DNA from: Tubulanus polymorphus
Taxonomy: Eukaryota; Nemertea; Palaeonemertea; Tubulaniformes; Tubulanidae
Direction of reading: 5' to 3'
DNA length: 64,000 nucleotides
Assembly (NCBI RefSeq): GCF_964204645.1
Contig: NC_134025.1
Location: 17,822,001 to 17,886,000 of the forward strand
Position 1 is the stretch's first letter; each line of letters opens with the position of its first letter. The translations under genes were made by a program, and so were the position numbers. Shown one piece after another: positions 23,246-33,935 of this stretch. The notes under the pieces were generated by a model. That model was not told the origin of the DNA and ran no database searches. It saw only the letters and a program-made list of their open reading frames with translations.

Positions 23246-24480
23246 GGGCTTCTTTCTGGTCAAGACTTGGTCTTTGTAGAGATATCAGTGTCATTCTGTT
23301 GTCACACAATTTGCTATGTTACAAAATACGTATGTCACCATCTTGTCAGGCAGTCTGTATATTGAATAAGATTTTGTACTAGAAGTGGACAATAAATATA
23401 GAATTGCCAGTAAAAAAGATTTAGTCGTGATGGATTTTATACTTAATTTCTAGCAAAAATCATGTATGGTCCATGAGGAGAGGAAAATATTGCAAATATC
23501 CAGTTGATCTGAATAACTAGTCTATCCCAACTTGCTGTCTGTATCATAAGGAATATATGTAGAGATGCCGCGTTGGATCCAAATATCTAATATCACAAAA
23601 CTGACAAGGAGTTCAACTATTGTAAACTTTATTCGGACTTTAGTCATTTTCACATCATCAGAAACACAACAATTGAGTGAATATATTTTACATTATGGTT
23701 GACAAAGAAACCATGTCGCCCTTCAGCCAAGTTCCCTCTGAATGTCTATCAGCTGATCCCTTTTTCTTACCTACGAAATTAATAAGTATCAATTCAGTAG
23801 TGGCTATTTGAATTCCGAGTAATATCAGCGGATTAATTCGATACTCACAGCAATTAATGCCTTTTCTTCGGTCTTCAAATTTCCGTTTGTTTGCTGATTA
23901 CATTTATGATTCATAGATTATCAGCTGATATACTGTAATCAATCATTCCAGTGCGATTTTGATATTACTCTTAGTTTCGCTTATTCGATGAGACGCCATT
24001 GAGCCAATTGTTTATCGGAACTCTATAGTGGATAAATAAACAACATCGACAAAAGGTATTTCTGTGATATTTTGAATTTATTTGCAGTTTAAATTTAGCG
24101 CCATTCTCATTAAAATCCAAGCCAGTTTACAATCCCCTGTGGTGCTCTGTGCACGCGGCAACAACCAGGGACGCATTTCCATGATTATATTGTATTCTTT
24201 CCAGAGATAGCATAGCATTCATGAGACGTGTAGGCTATTTCTGACTTAGTTTTAGGTCCTGGACCTGGTTTAGTACATACCTTACCATACTGATTTTCAA
24301 CGGATCGGCAGACTTCAACTCCAAACATTCGACTTCCACGCTGCCGCCGTGAACTGAACGTTGGACTGTTTGAGATCAGTCAGGATTAGGGTCGTTTCGC
24401 CTATCGCTTAGCATTTTCGATTTCGGCATAGTCTATCTTAGTAGACTGGTTCCGGGCTCTGGGAGCTCAGACCGCTATTC
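23246..24480. other. Non-coding interval between the duplicated segments
   Basis: No gene recognised. It begins after the satellite and ends where the second duplicated segment starts. Near 24440-24480 the words GACTGGTTCCGGGCTCTGGG recall GACTGGTTACCGGTCTCTAT near 20870-20890. Confidence 0.5.
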
Positions 24481-25440
24481 TGTCACAACCCAAGTGGCAA
24501 TCACCCCGTATTCAAACTATTATAAATTGAAGATTTCAAAGGTGGCACTATGATTCTTTCGTCTAAATAATCCAGACGGAAAATATGGAGCGAACCTCAA
24601 CTGCATATCAAAACACAACAAGGTGACAACTGCAGTCCTTGGTATGCCGATGTGATGAATAAATTCGACGATCATTCAAACATTTCGGGGACAAAAATCA
24701 GCGGTCAGATAATTTCCTAGTATTGGCATTTAAGTCCAACTTTCTGAATAGCTCACAGACTTGGAATCATACCGAAAATAGCAATAGTGGAATTTATTCC
24801 TATTTCACTCGGAATAAACCGAGGAAAAATTTTGTGCTAAGTGGCGTACGATGGCGATCAAGATAACTTTTGAAATCTAAGAATAGTTGATTCCTAGTCT
24901 TAGTTTCATCAAGCGACTCCCTTTTGTTAAAATGTAATCATTCCTAGCTCACAAACAATATAAACCTCGAAAATCACTAACTAAAATGAGTCTAGATCTC
25001 GAGTCGGAAGTTACCAATAACCCCTTAATTTGAAATTAAACTAGTGATGTCCAGCTCAGAGACTCGAGATTTACACAAACACTCGTGAAAAAAGACGATG
25101 ATTAACTCAGAAACTCAGAATGTACTAACAAAATCACTTTTGAAATTAAAAGGGCAATGATTTCAGCACACAGAAACTCGGAATTTACCTACAAAGTCAC
25201 TTGCGGAATTTAAAAAAAAAATGATTTGCAGCTCAGAAACTCAGAATTTACCTAAATCACTTGTAAAATGCGATGATTTCACTTCAGAAATGTAGCAGTG
25301 TGACATCGCTCTCTTGAAAAGAATCCATTGTTATTCTGGTGAGTTGTGTGTGATCCCGGTTGTCACTGCGAAATTAAAAGGGGGATGATTTCAGCTCAGA
25401 AACTCGGAATTTACCAAAAAAGTCGCTCAGAATCACCTTA
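24481..25440 (+). repeat. Segmental duplication, copy 2, with satellite units
   Basis: Matches 21655-21720 and then 22075-22850, including AACCTCAACTGCATAT, GAATAAACCGAGGAAA and TGTAGCAGTGTGACATCGCT. Ends with two or three diverged 60-bp satellite units. Confidence 0.85.
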
Positions 25441-27459
25441 ACAAATTTCGTTTCGGTTATCTCAGTTCTCAATTTTATTCAACCGCAGTCCCGACATCAA
25501 CATGGCGCCATAAACATCCCGACATCAACAGCCCGATGAAGGTCCTCCAGAGTGGTCGGATCATTAGGGACTTACAATGAAAGGGTGTTGAAGCTTGAAT
25601 ATTCCAATATATCGTAGTATGAAAAGGATAACTCGTACCAACCATGCCTATGGTCCACACCGGTACTTAAGGCGTAACATGGCTGGTGATTCCTACGAAA
25701 AAGGCAGGGGCGGCGGATCCAGATTCCAATCCAGGGGCATGTTGTGACCATGTCTACCAATAAAATGGGCATATTAGAGGAGCAGCCAGGTCCTATCTTG
25801 CAAAATAAGCTTTAGAGATTCTCATTGACACATTTGCTCTGCTCGGGATATTACGGTATGTTGTAATAGGGGGGTCATGTTGTACGGTTCTGCAGAATTT
25901 CGGCAATTTGACCGATTTTGCGACACTTAAAAGATTTTAACGCAATATATTTCATCAAATTATGAAATTTAGAAATAAGTTCTCCCCCAGGTGGAAAAAT
26001 AAAGTAGTTTAAGTGTATATTGCAAAAGGTTTTAGTTAGATTCGTTAAGCCATCGCTCTCGCCTTTTGGGGTTAAATTTGGGAAGTATCGAAAAAATTTC
26101 TAAATCCGGGCATTTTCATTCACTTCCGGGTTCGCGTAAACGTTTGTTTACATGTGTAAATCAGCTGTTTACGCTAGTTATAAGTTGTTTTAAGTCATTT
26201 TCTCTCAGAATCAATGAAATTTATGATAATTACTTTATTTTGAGCAACTTTGGGGAAGATGTCGCCGATAAAGCTCAAGAAATCCCGTGTGTCATTCTGA
26301 AGGCCTTAGGCCAACCTCATCAATCACATTGAAAAAGCAGCTAGATGAACCCCTGCCTCTCCCCAATAAAAATGTCCATATAAAACCTAAACTGAAGTGA
26401 AAATACAATATTCATTTATCAAAAAATAATTTATTTATGTTTTTCAAGCTACAATTAAACGTCCAAAGCTGACTCACTACTCTTAGTCAATTATCATCTT
26501 CCTTGGACTTGGGCCGCCACAAAATTTATAATTGCTGTATTTTATTGCTAATATAAAATTCTCAATCCACAATTCCATTAATTTATCTATATTGAAGCTT
26601 ATTTGGGTACGACGGTTGCAGTTTGAATAACTCCATCTCAGTGATCGAGAGTTAAAGCTTTTAGGACTTGGCCTACACATTTTGCATAATGATTCTTTTA
26701 AGAGGGGTTGGCTTATTTAACATCATAGTTCTTAAGAGTCACCTGCAAAAGATAAAAGTTCCTTCTTCAAGTACTTTATATACCATAAAGGTTCTTTCTG
26801 GATCTTCTTTAGCTGCGAGGATCCAATAGGCCTAACCCGACTTGGCCTAAATTTGAAATTCAAGAATTCTTACTGGATTTTCTTACCAATGAACCGAATG
26901 CATGAATCCTGATTAAATAGATGAAGCTGGGGTGAATACGATCAGTTTGATACCAATCATGATGCGTTTTTGAGTTTGAAATACTTTCCGAGCGCCGGCA
27001 ACCATTTTAATCCCAAAAATCAAGTGTTGCTATTGTGGTTACCATGGCAACCAATTTTTATGTGTTGCGATGTCTGCGGTAAATTATAGTCAGATATATT
27101 TATCCTTGTAAACTTGTAAGACAAATTAGTAAACATTTATCCTTTGTTTTTAGCTGATAAATACCTGGAACTGGCAATGAGCCAATTAATTAAGCTAATT
27201 ACCCTTAATTGGCTAAGTTAATAATTAGTTTAAGTTTTATAATCAATAGGGAAACTATAATTCTGAATTTTCCCAAAGTTTGATTGAAATCGGATGACAA
27301 TTCCAAAAGATATACAAGTTTCTTTTCTACTTTCAATTATTTCTTTACTAAGAAATTGATCATTTAGAATTTTTAATGATATAGGTAGTCAATCAGAATT
27401 GGTAAATTTGGGGAAGTATATCCAATCGGGATTTGAATATTATATTTAATTTTATGCTT
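25441..27459. other. Non-coding interval
   Basis: No gene supported. Open frames at 25475-25772 (minus) and 26066-26332 (plus) show no family motif. TAGGCCTA occurs at 26827. Confidence 0.5.
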
Positions 27460-27625
27460 GACTTATATTGTACAGTACGCTATGTCCTATGCACTCTTTC
27501 TTGTAAATATTTTTGTAATCCTAGTAATGTATATATGTATTATATTGTTTTCTTCTAATCCGCTGTTCATTGACGATCATGTCATTTGATTATAATGAAT
27601 AAACAAACTTGAAACTTGAAACTTT
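27460..27625 (+). repeat. Possible 3' tail of a non-LTR retrotransposon
   Basis: TTGACTTATATTGTACAGTA, TTGTAAATATTTTTGTAATC and the end GAATAAACAAACTTGAAACTTGAAAC look like the 3' untranslated tail of CR1/L2-type elements, which often end in short tandem words such as (ACTTGAA)n. No RT frame is attached. Confidence 0.4.
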
Positions 27626-28169
27626 GTTCACCATTTGACCTTGTGACCTTTAGTTCATTTCTTAATGAAGACTCTATGGCTGAGAAGTGTGATTTTCAGC
27701 CGACAAATTCCTTCATAACTTTTGAACGGCTTGACCGAATTTAGTTCTGTAAATTGCTATGATCTTATATTAAACCCTTCTTTCATCTAGGCCTTTTAAA
27801 TTGTTTGTATAGTGTTTGGAAAATTTTCACTTGAAAACCCTACCAGATCTGGTGATGGTCGTTTCCATGGTAAAAGGTGGTTTTTTTACGATTACGATTT
27901 TATTTACACTCCAACCATTTTCATGGTAAATGGAGGAAAACTATTACACATGTATATACAAATATTTACAAAACAACACTGAAGTGATTTAAATTTAGAG
28001 AATGAAAACGTAACAAAATATATATACATCAGCTATTTACAATACTATATATACTATTAGAGGGATCTATATAGGCCTAAGCCGGTCTTAATGAATTTAG
28101 CTAATTTGACCGTTGGGTTTTTCAGAATATCAAGGGTATTGAAAGTCAAATAGTTTTTGCGGAAAATTT
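27626..28169. other. Non-coding interval
   Basis: No gene recognised. A 300-bp AT-rich stretch from about 27880 may be the 3' untranslated region of the LINE fragment at 28170-28530, which reads leftward. Confidence 0.4.
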
Positions 28170-28530
28170 TTCATTTTTTCTAAATGAAGGTTTGAAAATT
28201 TGTTCACAGGTAAAATATAGGACCCGACCCTAAATTCAAATAAACTAGTTCCTAAGTCATCACCAAGTTCAATTATATACTTCTCTAACCTAATATCATT
28301 TTTATATTGCCTAAAGTTAGTGTATATCGGATTAGTATTTGTGGCAGATACGGTTTATTGAAGGTGCTCGTTACGGAGTATCTGTTTTATTCGTTTTGAA
28401 AAAGATTTACTGTTTGTCATGAATTGCTGCGTCCAAATGCAGGACAAACCACAGTCATCAAAGGTTTTCTTTATATATGATAACCAAGGGCTCTTAAATT
28501 TATCCCTTAAAAATAAATTGAAAGATATTA
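28170..28530 (-). pseudogene. LINE ORF2 C-terminal fragment
   Basis: Read on the minus strand, one frame gives FLRDKFKSPWLSYIKKTFDD, CGLSCIWTQQFMTNSKSF, a stop, then IYTNFRQYKNDIRLEKYIIE and SLFEFRVGSYILPVNKFSN. This resembles the region after the RT domain of CR1/L2/RTE-like polymerases, where a conserved KFR-x-x-NH-x-LPIE motif precedes a CCHC. One stop is in frame, and the coding signal fades downstream. Its 5' side stops near 28540, about 10 bp from the Polinton palindrome. Confidence 0.5.
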
Positions 28531-28550
28531 GTAATTGTATAGGCCTATAT

Positions 28551-28930
28551 GTTGTTCTAGACCAAAGGTCGAACGGTCGAGCTCACTAAAAAAAAACAAA
28601 TATTATAAGTAATTTAAAACTATAATATATTTTCATAGCCGTGCGTATTTTAAATTATAAATAAATATTTATTCTAAAATATTAATAATTTTAATTTTAT
28701 AAAGCATATTGTATTAAACCAATTGGTCACGTCGCTTCGCTCCGCTCCCAATTGATTTAATACAATACACAATAAAGAATATATTCATATAATCAAATAT
28801 ATAATAATAATAATAATTATTCGATTATTTAATCTAAAGTACATGCGGCTATGAAAGTATATTATAGTTTTAAATTACTTTTAATATTTGTTTTCTAATG
28901 AGCCCAATCTTTCAACCTTTAATCTAGTAC
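28551..28930. repeat. 380-bp palindrome at the left edge of Polinton copy A
   Basis: Arms of about 185 bp, imperfect. The outer part is GTTGTTCTAGACCAAAGGTC with an inverted counterpart ending TTTCAACCTTTAATCTAGTAC. The middle AAAGTAATTTAAAACTATAA is matched exactly in reverse, and the centre is GTATTAAACCAATTGG against CCAATTGATTTAATAC around a GC-rich 21-nt loop. Its outer words (AGGTCGAAnGGTCGAG) recur at 54750-54770 and in altered form near 38796-38826. It is therefore probably the terminal inverted repeat, present head to head. Confidence 0.75.
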
Positions 28931-29027
28931 GACATATATACAATTACTCTAATATTTTTATATATGGATATTTTGTATATGAATAACTTTAAAAATCAAT
29001 TTCAATAAAAAATTTGTTATTAAAATG
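28925..29027 (+). promoter_or_regulatory. Inverted-repeat leader up to the polymerase start codon
   Basis: TATATGAATAAC, AAAATCAATTTCAATAAAAA and TTTGTTATTAAAATGGAA lead to the ATG at 29025. A closely similar leader precedes the HNH gene at 38830-38915 and, in part, at 61703-61769. Since polymerase and HNH are the two terminal genes of the element and both read inward, the shared leader is best explained as terminal inverted repeat reaching into both start codons. Promoter role is inferred. Confidence 0.55.
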
Positions 29028-29185
29028 GAAGCAAATAAGAAGTACTACTGTCCAACATGTAAAATCAATATAGATAAATCTCAAAAAGCAAGACACAATA
29101 AAACTAAAACACATTTAGAAAATAAATTGAAATTAGAATAAAAAGATGATATATTAGAAACTAAATTAGAAGAATTAAGGTGCAA
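29025..29185 (+). pseudogene. Polinton DNA polymerase, N-terminal remnant (C2H2 finger)
   Basis: The ATG at 29025 opens MEANKKYYCPTCKINIDKSQ followed by a His pair (KARHNKTKTH), a C2H2 finger ending at a TAA at 29139-29141. The same frame continues briefly (KDDILETKLEELR) before the capsid fragment. The N-terminus of the polymerase in copy A2 has a comparable finger (KCEVCNEFIAKRN then KRHLESQKHK), and the position next to the terminus is that of the polymerase in copy B. The identification is therefore inference from order and likeness. Confidence 0.5.
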
Positions 29186-29190
29186 TAAAA

Positions 29191-29650
29191 GTTGATAACT
29201 ATTATAATCCTGAAATATCAAGAGTAGAAATAACAATTGAAGGTATAGCAAATGAAATATTTTGTCAAGGAATTAGAATGATAGTTCAATGGAATCAGAG
29301 AAATTAAAAAACATTTCATGATTGAAAAAAATAAATTATCTGAAGATTGTAATATCAATCAAATTGATTACTATCCCGGCAATAAATATGCATTATGGTT
29401 AGATTTTAGAACAACTGAGGATAACTTAATACTTGGTTCTGGGAAAAAATTACAAAATACAAAAGATGGAATACAATTATTCATGAAAAAGAAAAAAAGA
29501 GGTTTAAATTATAAAATGCGTATTCATATTATATCTGATGCGAAAATAAATATTATAAATTCTCAATTAGATAGTGTTATGTATCAAAATAAAACTTTTA
29601 ATAAAAAATTGTATAATAAATGGATGAAGGTTAAGTATATAAACATATTC
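29191..29650 (+). pseudogene. Polinton major capsid protein, C-terminal half
   Basis: VDNYYNPEISRVEITIEGIA and FCQGIRMI match the end of the capsid frame in copy C (60343-60425). After a frameshift at about 29300 comes a segment lost in copy C: DYYPGNKYALWLDFRTTEDN, LGSGKKLQNTKDGIQL, and IHIISDAKINIINSQLDS. These are conserved C-terminal features of double-jelly-roll capsid proteins of Polintons and adintoviruses. The N-terminal half is absent. Confidence 0.7.
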
Positions 29651-30390
29651 CATACAATGATACACATGAAAATAATGATGGTCTATATTATATAATACCT
29701 TGTAATATAGCTTTAATATTTGATCCTATTTTTAGAAATTAAAAAATAAACTTATCGAAATCGATAATAATTTAATTGAAACCGAAAATAATAAAAGTGG
29801 TGTTGTTGATAATTTAAGTAATGAAATTGATAATGATGTTATTCCTTCTACATCTAATAATGTTATTCCTTCTACATCGAATAATGTTATTCCTTCTTCA
29901 TCTAATGGAATAATAAATTATAGTGATAATAGAAATTATTGTGGATATTGTAATGGTGAATTTTCAAACGCTCCAACAAATTGGAATAATCATATGAATA
30001 CAAATACACATATTACTAATGTTATAAAAAGTGTTGGTTTAAGAGAATTTATAGAACATCCATTTAGATATGTCATAAAATTTGTTTCAAATAATAAAGT
30101 AAATGGTAAAGAATTATATAAAGAATTATTAGTTAATTTTTTATTCAAGGATCCTAAAGAATCATGTTTAAACTCATGAAAGACGAATTAGATTTAACTG
30201 ATGCAAAACACATATTAGGGTCTAACACTATGAATTATATGAAACTGAGAATAGAAAATATAGTTACAGGTAAGCGTATTGTTTATGATAATGAAGATTC
30301 TATGAAACTGAAAACAGAAAATAAAGTTACAGCTTACAAACCTTATCTAAGGATCTTTTAGAGTCTGATGATGAAATAGTCTGATGATAA
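29620..30390 (+). pseudogene. Polinton-associated C2H2 protein, decayed
   Basis: Homologue of the gene at 60557-61377. The ATG at 29620 is followed after four codons by TAA. The conserved block YKHIPY...THENNDGLYYIIPCNIALIF follows in another frame, then repeats of NNVIPSTS. A finger reads CGYCNGEFSNAPTNWNNHMN, with GLREFIEHPFRYVIKFVSNN after it. Further shifts occur near 30165. Function unknown; nucleic-acid binding is suggested by the finger. It lies between the capsid gene and the central repeat array, as in the other copies. Confidence 0.65.
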
Positions 30391-30744
30391 ATAATTCAGA
30401 TAGTAAATATAATATATTGGTTGAAAATACAAAATATATTACATAAATAATAGTTAATTAAGGGGTCTCAAGCATGTATGTATCTTATACGTATTAGATA
30501 CGTATTAATTGAAATAATCTAAATTATAATTTTATTCTTTAAATTTATATTCATATGGAAATTGAAACCTCAGTAATAATTTAGAACCTTTATTATTTTT
30601 TAATTTATTCATATATTTGTTGAAAATTTAAAATATATTGTATGAATAAAAGTTAATTTAAAAAGGGGGTCTCAGGAATTTATGTACCTAATACGTATTT
30701 AATACGTATTTAAAACGTATTATTCGAGATATCTTTTACTGAGG
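30391..30744. repeat. Central array: ATACGTATTA repeats plus duplicated ATPase 3' end
   Basis: Motifs such as TACGTATTAGATACGTATTA (near 30490) and CTAATACGTATTTAATACG (near 30690), each after a G-run (AAGGGGTCTC and AAGGGGGTCTC). Between them, 30541-30625 repeats the last codons of the ATPase gene (TATTCATATGGAAATTG, AATAATTTAGAACC), so the ATPase end and the array are duplicated in tandem. Confidence 0.7.
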
Positions 30745-31288
30745 TTATTTTAAAAATTTATATTCATATGGAAATTGTAGTCTCAGTAATAATTTAGAAC
30801 CTTTATTATTTTTAATTTATTCATATATTCATCGTGTAATTCAGTAGGTATGATTTGATTATCTTCCAGAGATTGTTGCATAGATTTTCTATCTTTGTTA
30901 TAGAATAATACTAAAAATCTAATATTCTCTCTAAAATCTTTCACAATTGAATTATATTTTTGATTTAAAACCCATGTTGTTATCCCAAAATGTCTCCCCG
31001 AGAAAGCTAGATAGCTTAGTTCACTTTCTCCAACTTTTGAATCATGTAATTTTTATACAATTATCTAAGTTATTCTTTACAGAAGTAGGATTTAATATAA
31101 TAAATCTTTTATCTTTAAAATTATATCTCTATTATACGTTTCATTCATTTCATAAAATAATATTATATTATCAAAATGATTCTTATAAACAGTTTCTAAT
31201 GAATTCAATATGAAATGTGTTTTACCACAATTTGTTACTCCAGTAACTAACTTATCATGTGGTTCAAATATAAATAATCTTTATTAAT
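30745..31288 (-). pseudogene. Polinton packaging ATPase (FtsK/HerA-A32 type), decayed
   Basis: Would pump DNA into capsids. The minus strand carries Walker A as VTGVTNCGKTHF near the start, and the C-terminal part FSGRHFGITTWVLNQKYNSI, ENIRFLVLFYNKDRKSMQQS and QFPYEYKFLK. Compared with copy B (42707-43315), the stretch with Walker B (LFIIDDC in copy B) is deleted. The start codon position reads TTA, and frames shift. Inactive. It overlaps the end of the integrase gene, as in copy B. Confidence 0.8.
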
Positions 31289-32371
31289 TTATTTTTTTTA
31301 ATTTCATTTGATAAGATCCATTCATTAAATTTATCATCATACCCTTTATATTTCACCAGAGAATACTTCTTACCACGTAACGTTTTTGTTTTGAATCCTT
31401 TTTCTATTTTGTATTCTATAGCATCTGGATTTGGTACAAGTGATAATTCTTGTTCATAAAAATAGCCTAATATTTCTTCTTCTTGTAAATCTTCTAATTT
31501 ATAAACAAAAGGTTTAGTTAATATTATTTTTTTTAAATTTTAAATATTCGTCAGTAAAATTTGGAGTATAACCTTTGTAAAATGTTTCTCTATATTTAGA
31601 TATTCTTACATGTTGTCCAATTTAGGTTCTCCAAAATCATGTGTAACAAATGCACCATATAAATTATTCCAAACAACTTCTGAATTACATTCTTTTCTAG
31701 CTTGTATAGGTTTCATACCAATACTTGAATGTTTAGAATTATTATAACCTTTCACTAAATCATCTAATACATCGATATATTTATATGTTTCATTAGCAGT
31801 AAAATATTTCCATATTCTACTTTTCTTCAATGTTTTATTAAATCTTTCTATAATAGATGCTTTTTTATCTGAGTGTGTAGAAAAATACTCTACATCGTTA
31901 TCAGATAATAATTTTTTTTAAATGTTTATTATAAAATTCTTTACCTTCATCAAATTGTATCTTATCTGGGATAGCTTCTTTAGATATATTTTTAGATGCA
32001 TTAGTAACTTCTATACCAGTTTTGTTTTTAATTCGAATTGACCATGCGTATCTACTGAATATACCTATAACATTTAATATCAAATAATATCCTTTATTGT
32101 ATTCTTCTAAGTTCTTCATATCTGTTAAATCTGCTTGCCATTGTTGATCAATATATGAAACCATAACTTTTCTTGTTAAATAATCTTTATCCATTTTGGA
32201 TCCATTATGGATTTGATATGTGGGTCGACTTTGTAACCATAATTTCAATTCACTATATTTTATATTTTCATTATCAAATCTTATTTTATGCCATAATTCT
32301 GAAACACTAGAATATGATACTTCACTCTCTGGGTTATAATATAAATCTCTTAAATGTTGTTCTTTTTTCAT
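31264..32371 (-). pseudogene. Polinton integrase with C-terminal chromodomain, decayed
   Basis: Retroviral-type integrase. The ATG at 32371 gives MKKEQHLRDLYYNPESEVSY. Catalytic residues lie in WQADLTDM, IQFDEGKEF and ASIIERFNKTLK. A frameshift in a T-run near 31912 splits the core, and a second shift follows GEPKLDN near 31612. The last part KTLRGKKYSLVKYKGYDDKF and NEWILS is a chromodomain, usual for Polinton integrases. The frame reads into the ATPase start to a stop near 31264. Confidence 0.85.
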
Positions 32372-32724
32372 CTTATTTGATCCATTAATAATAATTTAGA
32401 TTTATTTTCAATGATTTTATCATTTGATTTATTTTCTTGTATAATATCACCATCATCATTTTTATCAAATTTGAATTTATATATCACACCAGAGAATATA
32501 ATTACTGTGATTAATCCAATTGTAATGTATAAGTTCTTATTTCCAGTATTAGAAGAATTAGATGGTTTATCATTCGAATTAATAACAGATAATTTCTGTG
32601 ATTCATTTATATCAGTTAATTTCTTTTTCTTAGCTTTTTTACACTCAGCAGATTTTCTACCTAATTGCTTTGACAACGCAATTTGTTTTTCAGATCTAGG
32701 CTTTTTTTTAATATCATCACTCAT
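32368..32724 (-). CDS. Small Polinton membrane protein, intact frame
   Basis: 118 residues. A basic N-terminus (MSDDIKKKPRSEKQIALSKQ, then a KKAKKKK cluster) and a polar Ser/Asn stretch are followed by one membrane segment (LYITIGLITVIIFSGVIYKF) and an acidic C-terminus ending LLLMDQIR. Family not recognised. The homologue in copy B (41265-41623) has lost its frame. The start overlaps the end of the upstream gene by 8 bp and the stop overlaps the integrase start, so the three genes are packed as in compact viral genomes. Being open among broken neighbours may be chance. Confidence 0.6.
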   Translation of the reverse strand: MSDDIKKKPRSEKQIALSKQLGRKSAECKKAKKKKLTDINESQKLSVINSNDKPSNSSNTGNKNLYITIGLITVIIFSGVIYKFKFDKNDDGDIIQENKSNDKIIENKSKLLLMDQIR

Positions 32725-33036
32725 TTATTTTAGTTAATTTTTGTTCTGATTTAATATTATCTGTTTCGATATCTGATTTTTTATCTTTTCTTTGTTCATA
32801 TTATCTAATTCTTGAAAAGTTATTATTTTACCAATAAATTCTTTGTATTTACCACTAGCAATTAGTTACTCAAGTTGATGTTTACAATATAAATAGTATT
32901 CAATATCAATAATATTATTTTGAATACAAATAGTTGTTACATTATCATTATTATTTTCAATTTTGGCTTCGGTTAATCCTAAATCATCTAATGTTTTTTC
33001 AATATCAATATTATTCTTACTCGATTTCTTAGACAT
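32717..33036 (-). pseudogene. Conserved Polinton protein (MSKKS gene), deleted and stopped
   Basis: Starts MSKKSSKNNIDIEKTLDDLG and continues DIEYYLYCKHQLE, a stop, then KYKEFIGKIITFQELD, and ends EQKLTKINE. Compared with copies B and C (40701-41272 and 63567 on), the middle with the putative membrane part is deleted. Function unknown. Same position in all copies: between the HNH side and the small membrane protein. Confidence 0.65.
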
Positions 33037-33375
33037 TTATTATGAGAAAAAAGTAAAGAAAAATATAATATATTAATACTAGCTAGTTAAAATGCTTTAA
33101 ATTTTAAATACTAGCTAGTTAAGTTAAAGAATTTTTATTCAATTCTATTTAAGTTATAAAGTATTGTCTTTTTTGAAAAGGTATATTAGATTTTGAAAAA
33201 AATTAAAATAGAAATAATGTCTACTTGCAGTTATTGTTTTTTTAATATTTTGTATTTGAATTAGGATTTAATTTCTCACTACTTATGTCTATCTATGTGG
33301 AGCAGTTACTATAAATATCCAGATACTTCATTTCAGATTCTTGGTATTAAATTCCACAAACTATTCTTTAACCAC
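33037..33375. other. Short HNH-side spacer of copy A
   Basis: Contains TACTAGCTAGTTAA repeats (33078-33125) and, on the minus strand, words shared with the long spacers of copies B and C (for example GATAGACATAAGTAGTGAGA). The roughly 800 bp with the conserved hairpin in B and C is absent here. Confidence 0.6.
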
Positions 33376-33935
33376 TTAATAAAGATTCAACGTATTGTTC
33401 ATTATTTTGATCATATTGTTCCATAATTCACTAAATTTCTTTGGTTTTGCTAATTGATCTAAATATAATTGTAAATCTAGTTTGTTTCCTTTCCTAGTAT
33501 TTTCTGCTTTTTCTAAAGGTCTTAAATTTTTCCAATTCCAAATTAACTTTTTATTGTATTCATCATTCATGTTAAATTTCGATATAGGTAAAACATGATC
33601 AATATGAAAATAATCTCCATAATTATCTATATTCATTTCATCATTAAACTGATATATAATCCATGATTTTAAGAATTCATCTGAACAACCCAATAAATTT
33701 GTAAGTGTTTCTGAGTGATTATCTTTACTGAATAAACTTGATAATCTATTGCCTAGACATTTGCTCACTTTAAAATTAAAATCTGTTCGACACCTTTCTT
33801 TTTGGTAATTGTTATTATACACTTTAATATGCTCTCTATTATCATTCATCCATTCTCTCATATATACTTTTTTACAACTTTTACAATAACTTTGCTTACC
33901 ATCTTTAGAATATTTATCTTTATAATATTCCGAGA
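33376..33935 (-). pseudogene. HNH endonuclease of copy A, N-terminus lost
   Basis: Nuclease with a Cys-pair zinc ribbon (YCKSCKKVYM) and an HNH core (YFHIDHVLPISKF then KLIWNWKNLRPLEKAENTRK). Related to, but clearly diverged from, the HNH proteins at 38910-39562 and 61764-62414. The C-terminal 160 residues are open. The N-terminal residues including the first Cys pair are cut off at the joint with copy A2 near 33935. Confidence 0.75.

Larger units (their letters stand above)
28551..33935 (+). mobile_element. Polinton/Maverick copy A, internally deleted
   Basis: Order: terminal palindrome, polymerase N-terminus (+), major capsid C-terminus (+), C2H2 protein (+), repeat array, then packaging ATPase, integrase, membrane protein, conserved protein and HNH nuclease, all minus. 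The genes from most of the polymerase to the first half of the capsid gene are deleted. The right side is cut inside the HNH gene and joined to the polymerase of copy A2. Base composition is much more AT-rich than the flanks. Confidence 0.85.

Noticed and set aside
30947-31213. Open frame on the plus strand opposite the ATPase remnant
   Set aside because: Antisense shadow; the ATPase motifs read on the minus strand.
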